Source: Riemerella anatipestifer_F
GTDB taxonomy: Bacteria; Bacteroidota; Bacteroidia; Flavobacteriales; Weeksellaceae
NCBI RefSeq assembly: GCF_037861325.1
Contig: NZ_JAFELW010000001.1
DNA length: 64,000 bases
Strand: one strand, 5' to 3'
Both the position numbers and the translations under genes were made by a program. Of this stretch, positions 31,915 through 41,424 are shown in pieces; positions within the stretch are counted from its first letter, which is position 1, and each line of letters starts with the position of its first letter. A model generated the notes under the pieces. That model worked only from the letters and a program-made list of their open reading frames with translations. It searched no databases and had not been told where the DNA came from.

Positions 31915-32550
31915 ATGAAAAAAGATTTAATACTAAAATATTTCCCAGAGCTTACCGAGCAGCAGCAATATCAGTTTGCGTTGCTAGAGCCTCTCTATAA
32001 AGAGTGGAACGAGAAAATAAATGTAATTTCTAGGAAAGATATGGATAGCCTTTATGAAAAGCATATATTGCATTCTTTAGGTATCGCTAAGGTAATGCCT
32101 TTTTCGGGAGGAACAAAAGTTCTGGATATTGGTACTGGCGGAGGATTTCCAGGGATACCCTTGGCAATAATGTTTCCAGAGGTAGAGTTTACTTTAATAG
32201 ATTCTATTGGGAAGAAGATAAAAGTAGTACAAGCGGTATCAGAGGCATTAGAACTGAAGAATTTAACAGCCATACACGGAAGAGCCGAAAAACTTAAGGA
32301 TAAATACCATTTTGTAGTCAGCAGAGCGGTTACGCAGATGCCTGTGTTTTTGCGATGGCTAAAAGGAAAATTTGAAAAAGAACAATTTAATCCTAAACAT
32401 AATGGCGTACTTTATCTAAAAGGCGGCGATTTGGCGGAGGAATTGGCAGGACTTAAATGCGAGATTTTCAATCTTAAAAATTATTTTGAAGAAGAATTTT
32501 TTGATACCAAAAAAGTGGTGTATCTCTCTAAAGGTAACTTTAATTCATAG
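31915..32550 (+). CDS. rsmG: 16S rRNA (guanine527-N7) methyltransferase RsmG
   Basis: 211 residues from ATG 31915, one codon after a TTG. Methylates N7 of G527 of 16S rRNA. The AdoMet motif GTGGGFPGIPLAI is at about residues 72-84, after LYEKHILHSLG and the VLDIG strand. Length fits. It closes a cluster of galE-type genes and precedes an AddB-like nuclease gene by 32 bases. Confidence 0.92.
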   Translation: MKKDLILKYFPELTEQQQYQFALLEPLYKEWNEKINVISRKDMDSLYEKHILHSLGIAKVMPFSGGTKVLDIGTGGGFPGIPLAIMFPEVEFTLIDSIGKKIKVVQAVSEALELKNLTAIHGRAEKLKDKYHFVVSRAVTQMPVFLRWLKGKFEKEQFNPKHNGVLYLKGGDLAEELAGLKCEIFNLKNYFEEEFFDTKKVVYLSKGNFNS

Positions 32551-32582
32551 AAATTAAAACATAGATTTTACAAAAAATACTG

Positions 32583-35249
32583 ATGAATTTCCTTAATAAA
32601 ATTATAAATGAATTATTAGAGCAGTCATCGGATTTATCTCGGTTTAACATCGTTTTACCAGGTAAAAGACCCGTGGTATTTATTAAGGATATTCTAAAAA
32701 ATCAAAAAAAATATTCGGGGCTACTTCCTCAATTTTCTACCATTGAGGAACTTATTAAGGATATTTCTGGCTATCAAGAAATCAAAGGGATTTCCTTATG
32801 GTTGTTTGCTTATAATGTTTACAGACAGCTATTTCCGACAGAGGATTTTGGTCAGTTTTTAAAATGGTTTCCAACATTATTGAAGGATTGGGACGATATT
32901 TTAAAGTTTTCTGATTCTGATGAGGCAGTGTTGGAATATATGTTTGATGAGGAACGCATTAAAAATTGGGGAGAAACTTTAGGCGAAGAAGACAATGCAA
33001 GGCAGAGAAATCTCAACTTTTGGCGAAAAATGACTACCTTTTTGCCATTACTAAAAAAAGAACTTAAAGCTAAGCAATGGGCAACCTCTGGAATGCTTCA
33101 TCAGGAAGCCAAATCTAAAGTTAAATTATTTGCAGAGCAGACATCGGAGCAATATGTTTTTTGTGGTTTTAATGCCTTTACGCCGGTTGAAGAATTGTTG
33201 GTAAGGCAGTTGTTACAATGGGATAAAGCACAATGTTTTTTCCAAGCGGACGAGTATTATATTAAAGATAAAAGGCAAGAGGCAGGGCAGTTTTTAAGGC
33301 GTTATATAGATTGGGCGGAGTTTAATGATTACAGAGGCTTTAGTTGGGTAGAGAATCAGTTTTCTCAATCTAAAAACATCAATGTTTATGAGGTTTCGGG
33401 CAATGTTACCCAAACACAAGTGATTCCTAAAATATTCAAAGATTATAAAGAGTCAGACTATTCTAAGACAGCGTTGGTCTTGCTAGACGAGAATTTGCTT
33501 CCTGCATGTTTAGAAGTCCTATCAGAAGTGCCTAAAGTTAATATTACGATGGGGCTTCCGCTTAAGAATTTATCTTTTAGCAACGCTATGAAACAGATTT
33601 TTTATCTGCACAAACAGCTGGAGAAAAAATCATCAACTTATTATCATCACGATGTTGTGGGAATTTTGGAAACTTTGCCAACCGATGAGCAGGAGAATAA
33701 AATCATTAGAGCTTTTGTAAACTACATTTCGGAGCATAATATTGTTTATGTTTCCTACTCTCTTTTAAAAGAATATTTGGGTGGATTGAATTTCTTTAAC
33801 ATCTTTGAAAAACAAGGCGTTAAGGAGTTACTAGAGATATTGATAGGTTTTTGTTATCACTTGAAATTCAAATCTATAGATGATATTCAGTACGAGAATA
33901 TTTCTTATTTTGAAAAGAGTTTTAAAATTGTTAAAAATCAATTAGAGCCTTACCAATTTGATGTAAGTATAGAAGATTTAGAGGTTTTGGTTAATCAGAT
34001 GGTAAGCACAGAATCTGTGGATTTTCAAGGCGAACCTTTGTCTGGTTTGCAGGTTATGGGATTGCTGGAAACTAGATTGCTTAATTTTGAAAACATCATT
34101 TTGCTATCCACTAACGAAGGTAAACTTCCGCTAGGGAACTCGCAAAATACCTATCTGCCTTTTGATGTAAGAAAGAATTTCGGACTTAATACTTTCTTGG
34201 AGAATGATGGTATTTATGCCTATCATTTCTACCGATTGTTGCAGGACGCTCATCATATCCATTTGCTTTATAATGCCTTGTCTTCAGGCGTTAATACGGG
34301 AGAGAAAAGCAGATTTATCACTCAAATAGAAATGGAAAGTCCTCATCAAGTGCAAAAAATTATGGTGGAGAATGAGTCTCAACCCGTAGAGGTGCTTCCG
34401 ATGGTGGTTTCTAAAACTCCACAAGTAATGGAGCGGCTCAAAGAATGGCAACATAATATTGCGGCATCACACCTTACCACTTACCTCTATAATCCTATTG
34501 ATTTTTATGCTAAAGTGGTTTTAAAGATAAAGGAAACTTCCGAAATAGAGGAGGAGCTTTCTCTTAGGAATTATGGTAATTTAGTGCATTATGCATTGGA
34601 GTTCTTGTATGGTAAATTAAAAGGAAAGATATTAACTCCGCAGGATTTAGAATTGGCAATTACTCAAATAGATGAAAGTGTTGAGTTTGCAATAAAAACA
34701 CTGAAACATCAGCCCGAATTTTACGAAAGAGGTATGAATTTCGTACATCAACAAATGGCTAAAAAAGTCATAGGGGATATTTTAAAGTTAGATTTGGAGC
34801 TGGTTTCTAGCGGGAATACCTTAGAAATACTAGATTTAGAAAAGGAAATCAAAGGTGTTAAATTTAAGGTTTCAGATGAGTTAGAAGTGGCTTTTAAAGG
34901 TTTTATAGATAGAATTGATAGGCTCAACGGAAATCTAAGAGTGATAGATTATAAAACGGCTAAAACTAAAAATCTAAGACTGAAAATCTCTGATAAAAAT
35001 AGGGAAACATTACTTAAAAATAAAGACTATAAACAAGCACTTCAGCTTTGTATTTATGCCTATTCTATGGGGCAAATTTCCGAGTTTTGGGGTAAGGATA
35101 TTAGTTGTGGGATATGGAGTTTTGTAGAGGTAGGTCGTGGAGTGCAAATGCTAGAAATAGATGGTGATTTGTCTGATGCTATGGTTTCAATATCAAGTAT
35201 TATTACAGAAATTCTCAACCCTGATATAGATTTTGAGGAAAGTGTTTAG
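32583..35249 (+). CDS. AddB-like PD-(D/E)XK exonuclease/inactivated-helicase protein
   Basis: 888 residues. The C-terminal quarter has a RecB-type PD-(D/E)XK nuclease: GNLVHYALEF (about residue 664) with the conserved His, and FKGFIDRIDRLN...RVIDYKTAKT (about 776-798), the active-site Asp and Lys. The N-terminal two thirds resembles AddB/RexB scaffolds but no intact Walker A is seen, fitting the inactive helicase of AddB. In Bacteroidota such proteins are annotated PD-(D/E)XK nuclease family or AddB. No AddA partner gene is next to it. Probably acts in double-strand-break end processing. Confidence 0.75.
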   Translation: MNFLNKIINELLEQSSDLSRFNIVLPGKRPVVFIKDILKNQKKYSGLLPQFSTIEELIKDISGYQEIKGISLWLFAYNVYRQLFPTEDFGQFLKWFPTLLKDWDDILKFSDSDEAVLEYMFDEERIKNWGETLGEEDNARQRNLNFWRKMTTFLPLLKKELKAKQWATSGMLHQEAKSKVKLFAEQTSEQYVFCGFNAFTPVEELLVRQLLQWDKAQCFFQADEYYIKDKRQEAGQFLRRYIDWAEFNDYRGFSWVENQFSQSKNINVYEVSGNVTQTQVIPKIFKDYKESDYSKTALVLLDENLLPACLEVLSEVPKVNITMGLPLKNLSFSNAMKQIFYLHKQLEKKSSTYYHHDVVGILETLPTDEQENKIIRAFVNYISEHNIVYVSYSLLKEYLGGLNFFNIFEKQGVKELLEILIGFCYHLKFKSIDDIQYENISYFEKSFKIVKNQLEPYQFDVSIEDLEVLVNQMVSTESVDFQGEPLSGLQVMGLLETRLLNFENIILLSTNEGKLPLGNSQNTYLPFDVRKNFGLNTFLENDGIYAYHFYRLLQDAHHIHLLYNALSSGVNTGEKSRFITQIEMESPHQVQKIMVENESQPVEVLPMVVSKTPQVMERLKEWQHNIAASHLTTYLYNPIDFYAKVVLKIKETSEIEEELSLRNYGNLVHYALEFLYGKLKGKILTPQDLELAITQIDESVEFAIKTLKHQPEFYERGMNFVHQQMAKKVIGDILKLDLELVSSGNTLEILDLEKEIKGVKFKVSDELEVAFKGFIDRIDRLNGNLRVIDYKTAKTKNLRLKISDKNRETLLKNKDYKQALQLCIYAYSMGQISEFWGKDISCGIWSFVEVGRGVQMLEIDGDLSDAMVSISSIITEILNPDIDFEESV

Positions 35250-35260
35250 AAAGATATATT

Positions 35261-35665
35261 ATGGCGAAAAAGAGTATCATTAAAATGAATAATTTCAGAA
35301 ATAAAACTTTTCTAAAATTTCTTTGGGGAATTTTGGGAGTTTATTTCATGAATATAAGTATAGATACTCCAGATGATGATAGATATTATTTCTCGGAAAC
35401 TTCAAACTATAATGATATGGAAAGTATCATAGAGGTGATTATAGAGAAAGTGTTTAAGTACGAAAATGCCATAGAAGAATCCGAAGAGTACGATTTGGAT
35501 AATTATACTAAAAAAGCTAAATATAACTGGTTTTTTGGATTATTCTCTCTTTGTAAATCGGCTCAATTGGTTGATATTTATTTCTCAAAATATATTTGCA
35601 CCGTTGGAGTATCCAAGCTCCTTAACGGCTTTTCTCAATTTGATGTGCCTCCGCCTAAAATTTGA
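35261..35665 (+). CDS. Unknown small protein
   Basis: 134 residues. One possible membrane helix near the start (FLKFLWGILGVYFMNISI), then acidic and tyrosine-rich segments (SEEYDLDNYTKKAKYNWFFG) and a distinctive end, SQFDVPPPKI. It begins 12 bases after the nuclease gene stop and shares its direction, so it is probably co-transcribed. No family recognised. Confidence 0.5.
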   Translation: MAKKSIIKMNNFRNKTFLKFLWGILGVYFMNISIDTPDDDRYYFSETSNYNDMESIIEVIIEKVFKYENAIEESEEYDLDNYTKKAKYNWFFGLFSLCKSAQLVDIYFSKYICTVGVSKLLNGFSQFDVPPPKI

Positions 35666-35765
35666 TTTTAATTTATAAATATTTGTGATAATGATGGCTC
35701 TTATTAAGAGTAAGAGTTACTAAGAAAGTTATGGAATAATTAAATTAAAACTCAAAAAAAATAAA

Positions 35766-36611
35766 ATGAATTTTAAAAGAATAATGCTATTAGCTTTAGG
35801 GCTAATTTTTGGCAATGTGTTTTCTCAAAATCATAATAATGAAAAAGATAGTCTCTATATAGCAGAGGTGGAAGAACGGAAAGAACCTGCTAAAGTTTTA
35901 CACGCAGAGCCTTTGTACATAGATTTGATAAGGGATTTAGGAGCGAGAAAAGGCGAAAAAGAATGGAATTTAGGACTTGGTTTAACAGATAAACTCAATT
36001 TTGATGCTTATGAAGCATTGGTAGAGTACGAATGGGCTCCTATTGATAGGTTAGGGCTAGAAGTGGAGCTACCGTTTACATTCTATTCTCCTACGGGAAA
36101 CGAGAGAGTGCAGGCACCGTCTAGTAAACTTAATAGTCTGAAATTGGCCTTACAATGGTCGTTTTTGGTAAATGAAGAAAAAGCGACTACAATGGCTTTA
36201 GGCTACATCAATGAGCTAGAATTTTCCGATTTTGGACGTTTCGGAAAACCTTTAATTAAAGGGAATGTATACAACCCGTTTTTTGTGGTGGCTAAACGAT
36301 GGGGAAATAATTTCCACACTTTGGTTTACACAGGACCAATGATAGAACAGAGTTTTATCACCAATAAATTTCATATGGTGTACGATGTACATTCTAGTTT
36401 CCATTATATGATTTCGGAGACAAGAAATTTTGTAGGAGTGGAATTTAACAAAACTTTTGATAGAGGTAATTTTGATATGGTCGTGCGTCCTCAGATGCGT
36501 TTGGGTATTTCGGAGCAGCTGATGTTGGGTGTTGTTGTGGGGATTCCTGTAAGTAGAGAAAATGAGCGATTAAGTTCTTTTCTAAGATTGATATGGGAAC
36601 CTAAACATTAA
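35766..36611 (+). CDS. Predicted outer-membrane beta-barrel protein (HAEPN-like)
   Basis: 281 residues. N-terminal signal peptide (MNFKRIMLLALGLIFGNVFS, cleavage about residue 20), then a KVLHAEPLYIDLIRDLGARKG stretch that recalls the HAEPN-type proteins of Flavobacteriales. The rest alternates short beta strands and Gly/aromatic turns, ending in a strand RLIWEPKH. Probably a porin or transport-related barrel. It precedes dnaN by 113 bases but has no promoter that I can call certain. Confidence 0.55.
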   Translation: MNFKRIMLLALGLIFGNVFSQNHNNEKDSLYIAEVEERKEPAKVLHAEPLYIDLIRDLGARKGEKEWNLGLGLTDKLNFDAYEALVEYEWAPIDRLGLEVELPFTFYSPTGNERVQAPSSKLNSLKLALQWSFLVNEEKATTMALGYINELEFSDFGRFGKPLIKGNVYNPFFVVAKRWGNNFHTLVYTGPMIEQSFITNKFHMVYDVHSSFHYMISETRNFVGVEFNKTFDRGNFDMVVRPQMRLGISEQLMLGVVVGIPVSRENERLSSFLRLIWEPKH

Positions 36612-36696
36612 GTTAAATACGGTGTTTGTTAGTAACTTTTTTAAGGTTGAAAGTTCAAAAAATGTTACTTTTTTTCATTGTTTTATTACAATTACC

Positions 36697-36704
36697 TATA
36701 TTTG
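36697..36704 (+). promoter_or_regulatory. -7 box of dnaN
   Basis: TATATTTG matches TAnnTTTG and is 20 bases before the dnaN ATG. The nearest TTG (36678-36680) gives a spacer of 16, shorter than usual. Confidence 0.5.
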
Positions 36705-36724
36705 TATCCAAATAATTTTTATTT

Positions 36725-37855
36725 ATGAGATTTATCGTAGCAAGTAGCGAGTTACAAAAGGCTTTACAAGTGGTAAGTGGTGTGATTTCCAGTTCACAAT
36801 CACGCCCTATTCTAGAAAACTATTTGTTCGAACTAGATAATCAAAATCTTAAAATTACTTCGTCTGACGGAGAGACTACTTTGGTAACTTCTCTAGAGGT
36901 AATGTCAGAAGATCAAGGTAAAATAGCAGTTCCTGCGAAGACTTTTCAGGAGTTAATAAAGACCTTTGGGGAACAGCCTTTAACTTTTACAGTGAAGGAG
37001 TCTGCTAATGAAATGGGAGCTTTACTAGAAATTCTAGATGATAGAGATAACTATGAGGTGGCTTTAGACAATGCAGAGGATTATCCAGAATTGCCAGGGT
37101 TCGATGCTTCACAAAGTGTTACGATACCTTCAGGGGTATTAGCAGAAGCGTTGGTAAATACTTTGTTTGCTACAAGTAATGATACGCTTCGTCCTGTAAT
37201 GACGGGGGTTTTATTCCAATTTGGAGAAAATGAGGCTAACTTTGTATCTACAGATTCTCATAGATTGGTAGTTTACAAGAGAAAAGACATTAAAAATAGT
37301 GAACCTATAGAGTTCATTATGCCTAAAAAGCCATTGAGTATTTTTAAAAATATTCTAGCTAATACAGAGGAGGAGGTCGTTATTGAGTTTAATGAGAATA
37401 TGGCTAAATTTACCTTTGGTCATCATACTTGGATTTGTCGTCTAATAGATGGTAAATATCCTAATTACTCTGCGGTAATTCCTCAAGAAAACCCTAATTT
37501 GCTCACAGTAAATAGAAATTTACTACTTAGTTCTATTAGGAGAGCATCTATTTTGTCTAATAAATCTACCAATCAGGTAAGATTTAAACTATCAGGTAAT
37601 ATTCTTCATTTACATGCAGAGGATACTGAGTTTGCTAATAAAGCAGATATGCAGATTCCTTGCGACTATAAAGGAGAAGACATCAACATTGGTTTTAGTT
37701 CTAAATTTTTAACAGAAATGTTATCAGTTTTGAGTTCTGATGATGTATTGATGAGAATGTCTCAGCCTAACCGTCCAGGTATTTTAGAACCGATAGATGG
37801 GTTAGAGGAGAACGAACATATTTTAATGCTTTCTATGCCTGTCATAGGAATGTAA
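36725..37855 (+). CDS. dnaN: DNA polymerase III sliding clamp (beta subunit)
   Basis: 376 residues. Forms the ring clamp that holds the polymerase on DNA. N-terminal MRFIVASSELQKALQVVSGVISSSQSRPILENYLFELD with the first beta domain, middle PVMTGVLFQFGENEANFVSTDSHRLV (a hallmark of domain 2), and end ILMLSMPV, as in DnaN. Length normal. Followed by a terminator. Confidence 0.95.
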   Translation: MRFIVASSELQKALQVVSGVISSSQSRPILENYLFELDNQNLKITSSDGETTLVTSLEVMSEDQGKIAVPAKTFQELIKTFGEQPLTFTVKESANEMGALLEILDDRDNYEVALDNAEDYPELPGFDASQSVTIPSGVLAEALVNTLFATSNDTLRPVMTGVLFQFGENEANFVSTDSHRLVVYKRKDIKNSEPIEFIMPKKPLSIFKNILANTEEEVVIEFNENMAKFTFGHHTWICRLIDGKYPNYSAVIPQENPNLLTVNRNLLLSSIRRASILSNKSTNQVRFKLSGNILHLHAEDTEFANKADMQIPCDYKGEDINIGFSSKFLTEMLSVLSSDDVLMRMSQPNRPGILEPIDGLEENEHILMLSMPVIGM

Positions 37856-37896
37856 TTAGTAATAGCTAAAGTGATTGTATATTAAATTACTTTCAG

Positions 37897-37934
37897 AATT
37901 TGAGATTTGAAATACAAATCTCAAATTTTGTTTT
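37897..37934 (+). terminator. Rho-independent terminator after dnaN
   Basis: 13-bp stem AATTTGAGATTTG/CAAATCTCAAATT (37897-37909 with 37915-37927), loop AAATA, then TTGTTTT. Confidence 0.8.
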
Positions 37935-37993
37935 AAGGAAAATTTAAGTCAATATTTTAAAAATAATAAAGATTTTCAAACACATAATAAAGA

Positions 37994-40396
37994 ATGAAAA
38001 TATCAAATAATTGGTTAAAAAACTACATCAAAACCGACTTGAGTTCAGAGAAGATAGGAGCTTACCTTACGGACATAGGGCTAGAAGTAGAGGGTATAGA
38101 AATTTTTGAAAGTATAAAAGGAAGTTTAGAGGGTATTGTGGTAGGTAAAGTTTTAGCTTGTGAAAAACATCCAAACGCAGATAAACTCAAAAAAACAACC
38201 GTAGATGTAGGAGGAGGTAAGGTTTTAGAAATTGTATGTGGAGCACCTAATGTAGAGGCTGGGCAATTAGTACCTGTGGCAGTAGTAGGAACAACGCTTT
38301 ATGATAAAGAAGGGAATAGTTTTGAAATCAAAAAGGCTAAAATAAGAGGAGAAGTATCTGAGGGAATGATATGTGCTGAAGATGAACTAGGGTTAGGGAC
38401 TAGCCATGATGGAATTATGGTTTTAGACGAAATTCACGAAGTAGGAAAGCCTTTTGCGGATTATTTTGAAATTACCAAAGATGAAGTCTATGAAATAGGG
38501 CTAACGCCTAATAGAACAGATGCGATGTCTCACTATGGTGTGGCTAGAGATTTAAATGCTTTTCTGTACGCTTCTAATATCACCGAAACAGAATTTGAAA
38601 AGGTATCGTCTGATATTTTTCAGCCAGAAGGTGAGCATGGATTTTCTATAGAAGTAGAAGATACGGAGCTTTGCCCTAGATATATAGGAGCTGTTCTAGA
38701 TAATGTTAAGGTAAAGCCTTCTCCAGAGTGGCTGAAAAATAAACTTAAAGCCATAGGGCTAAATCCTATCAATAATGTGGTAGATGTTACCAACTATATT
38801 TTACACGGTTTGGGACAGCCTCTACATGCATTTGATGCAGATAAAATTTCTGGACAAAAAGTAGTTGTAGGTGTTTGTAATTCTGGAACTAAATTTACCA
38901 CTTTAGATGGCGTGGAGCGAACGCTTAACGGTGCAGAAATTATGATAAAAGACGCTTCGGATAAACCAATGTGTATCGCAGGGGTATTTGGTGGAGCAGA
39001 TTCTGGTGTTTCAGATTCAACGACAAAAGTTTTCCTAGAAAGTGCTTATTTCAATCCAGTATCGGTAAGAAAAGCGGCGAAAGCTCATGGTTTAAATACA
39101 GATGCATCTTTCCGTTTTGAAAGAGGTGTAGATGTTAATGCGGTTAGAATAGCCATTACTAAGGCGATAAGCCTTCTTAAAGAAGTGGCAGAAGCGGAAC
39201 TTATAGGAGATTTAATAGAAGTTTATCCTGAGAAAATAAATCCGCATTATGTACTATTTAGATATTCTAAGTTAGACCAAATTCTAGGAGTTAAAATCCA
39301 CCGTGAAACGGTAAAGAAGATATTAAAATCGCTTGAAATAGAAATTCTTAACGAAATTCCAGATGGTCTAGAGCTTTCTGTGCCAACTTATAGAGCAGAT
39401 GTTACTAGAGAGATAGATGTGATAGAAGAAGTGCTTAGAATCTATGGATATAACAAAATAGATAGCCCTCAGAAGATTGCGTTTTCGCCAGTAAAATTGA
39501 GTTTTGAAGACCAAGATGCTTTAGAAAATACTTGGGCTAGATTATTGCAGTCCAACGGGTTTAATGAAGTGATGAACAACTCGCTCACTACGGTGAAGGA
39601 TGAAACCAATGCAGTTAAATTACTTAACCCATTGAGTAATGATTTGGCATTTATGAGAACTTCTTTATTAGAAGGTTTATTACAGAATGCAGTCTATAAT
39701 ATCAACCGTAAAAATACAGATGTTAAGTTTTTTGAGTTAGGTAAAATCTATCATAAATTTGAAACTTATAAAGAAAGAAAGCAGTTAGCAATGCTGATTT
39801 CTGGTAGATATCAATCTGAAAATTGGCTTGTACCTAAATCTAGTACAGATTTCTATCATTTAAAGTCTTATGTTAGATTAGTGTTAGAAGTTTTAGGAAT
39901 TACTATTCAGGAGAAACCTTTGCAAGATGCTCGTTTCAGTGATGGTTTAGAATTTGTTTCTGAAGGTAAGGTATTAGCAAGGCTAGGTAAGGTAGCACTA
40001 GAATATCTTAAATCAGCAGATATGGAGCAGGAGGCTTTTTATGCAGAGATAGAAGTAGAGGCTTGTCAAGAGTTGAGAACTAAAGGTAACTTTAAGTTTA
40101 GAGAAATACCTAAATTTAATAAGATAAGAAGAGATTTAGCGTTACTTTTAGATAAGAACATCACTTATTCAGATTTATATCAAGAGGTAATGAAGAAGCC
40201 ATCGCCGTATCTTAAATCGGTTAATTTGTTTGATGTTTACGAAGGTAAGAATTTGCCAGAGGGAAAGAAATCTTACGCTTTGAGTTTTGAACTTCTTAAC
40301 GAAGAAAAAACATTAGAAGAAAAAGAAATTTCAGAAATAATGGGAGGGTTAATCACACTCTTTGAGAAAAATTTTAATGCAGAGCTACGCTCGTAA
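37994..40396 (+). CDS. pheT: Phenylalanyl-tRNA synthetase beta chain
   Basis: 800 residues. With PheS it charges tRNA-Phe. The N-terminal tRNA-binding (OB) part and EMAP-like residues (KHPNADKLKKTTVDVG, about 54-69), the B3/B4 editing region (FELTKDEVYEIGLTPNRTDAM-like, ca. 160-178), the B5 domain (LDQILGVKIHRETVKKILKSLE), and an anticodon-binding C-terminus ending ITLFEKNFNAELRS agree with PheT. Length normal. pheS is not adjacent. Confidence 0.95.
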   Translation: MKISNNWLKNYIKTDLSSEKIGAYLTDIGLEVEGIEIFESIKGSLEGIVVGKVLACEKHPNADKLKKTTVDVGGGKVLEIVCGAPNVEAGQLVPVAVVGTTLYDKEGNSFEIKKAKIRGEVSEGMICAEDELGLGTSHDGIMVLDEIHEVGKPFADYFEITKDEVYEIGLTPNRTDAMSHYGVARDLNAFLYASNITETEFEKVSSDIFQPEGEHGFSIEVEDTELCPRYIGAVLDNVKVKPSPEWLKNKLKAIGLNPINNVVDVTNYILHGLGQPLHAFDADKISGQKVVVGVCNSGTKFTTLDGVERTLNGAEIMIKDASDKPMCIAGVFGGADSGVSDSTTKVFLESAYFNPVSVRKAAKAHGLNTDASFRFERGVDVNAVRIAITKAISLLKEVAEAELIGDLIEVYPEKINPHYVLFRYSKLDQILGVKIHRETVKKILKSLEIEILNEIPDGLELSVPTYRADVTREIDVIEEVLRIYGYNKIDSPQKIAFSPVKLSFEDQDALENTWARLLQSNGFNEVMNNSLTTVKDETNAVKLLNPLSNDLAFMRTSLLEGLLQNAVYNINRKNTDVKFFELGKIYHKFETYKERKQLAMLISGRYQSENWLVPKSSTDFYHLKSYVRLVLEVLGITIQEKPLQDARFSDGLEFVSEGKVLARLGKVALEYLKSADMEQEAFYAEIEVEACQELRTKGNFKFREIPKFNKIRRDLALLLDKNITYSDLYQEVMKKPSPYLKSVNLFDVYEGKNLPEGKKSYALSFELLNEEKTLEEKEISEIMGGLITLFEKNFNAELRS

Positions 40397-40411
40397 ATAC
40401 AAATAAAAGTT

Positions 40412-40825
40412 ATGAAAAATATAATATTAACATTAGGTATAGGTTTACTGATGTTTTCTTGTGCTACGGTAGGTAATACAACTACAACTAAGAGTAAAAA
40501 GAATCAAGTTAGTCTATTATCAACAGAATGGATTTTAGCGGAAAGTAGGCTCGGCTCTAGCAAAGTACCTACTTTAACGGTAGAAACAGAAAAGGTATCA
40601 GGAAATTCTGGGTGTAACAATTATTTTGGACAGCTTAAAATAGATGCACAAACGGGAGCTTTTTCGGTAGAGAATGTGGGTTCTACTAGAATGGTTTGTA
40701 AGGATATGTTGGTGGAGCAAAACTTTCTAAAAATGTTGGAAAAAGCCAATAGATACGAAAGTGATGGCACTACTCTTACGCTTTACAAAGACCAACTACC
40801 ACTAATGAAATTCAGTAAGAAGTAG
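40412..40825 (+). CDS. META-domain (HslJ-like) lipoprotein
   Basis: 137 residues. Lipobox LLMFSC with Cys at residue 17, so an exported lipoprotein. The remainder carries the META domain pattern: WILAESRLGS, the SGNSGCNNYFGQLKID core (about residues 63-78), and the STRMVCKDMLVEQNFLKMLEK end. META proteins are linked with stress tolerance; substrate unknown. Sixteen bases after pheT, probably same transcript, with terminator following. Confidence 0.8.
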   Translation: MKNIILTLGIGLLMFSCATVGNTTTTKSKKNQVSLLSTEWILAESRLGSSKVPTLTVETEKVSGNSGCNNYFGQLKIDAQTGAFSVENVGSTRMVCKDMLVEQNFLKMLEKANRYESDGTTLTLYKDQLPLMKFSKK

Positions 40826-40846
40826 ATTGTTTTGATTAAATAATAT

Positions 40847-40889
40847 AAAAACGGATTGAAAAGAAAATATTTCAATCCGTTTTTTGTTT
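40847..40889 (+). terminator. Rho-independent terminator after the META lipoprotein gene
   Basis: Long stem AAAAACGGATTGAAA/TTTCAATCCGTTTTT (40847-40861 with 40870-40884), then T-run. Confidence 0.85.
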
Positions 40890-40936
40890 TGTATAGAGAG
40901 GGAATAGGAAATTTTTTATCACTATTGTTTTAATTC

Positions 40937-40991
40937 TTGTCATATTTTATAAATCTTTGTCATTTTCATGTGTCAAAATGTCTTATGTTTG
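40937..40991 (+). promoter_or_regulatory. groESL promoter region with TTGTCAT repeats
   Basis: TTGTCAT occurs at 40937-40943 and 40957-40963, 20 bases apart, then TGTCA at 40971. A -7 box TATGTTTG follows at 40984-40991, some 75 bases ahead of the groES ATG. No CIRCE-type TTAGCACTC inverted repeat is visible, so HrcA control is unlikely. Confidence 0.45.
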
Positions 40992-41066
40992 ATACTGTGA
41001 GTCGTTTGGCATTTTTTTCGTGTTTAGGGTAGAAGTTAAAATTAAACAATAAAAATTTAAAACGAT

Positions 41067-41345
41067 ATGTCAGTAAATTTTAAACCATTATCAGACAGAG
41101 TTTTGGTAGAACCAGCAGCAGCTGAAACTAAAACAGCATCAGGAATTATTATCCCAGATACAGCAAAAGAAAAACCTCAAGAAGGTGTAGTAGTAGCTGT
41201 AGGTGCAGGGAAAAAAGATGAGCCTATGACTGTAAAAGTAGGAGATAAAGTGCTTTATGGCAAGTATTCTGGTACAGAACTTAAACTTGATGGTAAAGAT
41301 TATCTTATCGTAAGAGAAGGAGATCTTTTAGGTATTTTAGGTTAA
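41067..41345 (+). CDS. groES: Co-chaperonin GroES
   Basis: 92 residues. Lid of the GroEL folding chamber. The standard signatures are present: PLSDRVLVEPAAAETKTASGIIIPDTAKEKPQEG including the mobile loop (about 17-37) and GDKVLYGKYSGTELKLDGKDYLIVREGDLLGIL at the end. Full length. First gene of the groESL operon. Confidence 0.97.
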   Translation: MSVNFKPLSDRVLVEPAAAETKTASGIIIPDTAKEKPQEGVVVAVGAGKKDEPMTVKVGDKVLYGKYSGTELKLDGKDYLIVREGDLLGILG

Positions 41346-41424
41346 AAATCAATCAATAAAAAATAAAATAATACAGAGATTTATATCTGTGTTTTCATAA
41401 CAATAATTTAATTAAATAAACAAA

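Noticed and set aside
40886..41066. CIRCE element before groES
   Set aside because: No TTAGCACTC-N9-GAGTGCTAA inverted repeat is present.
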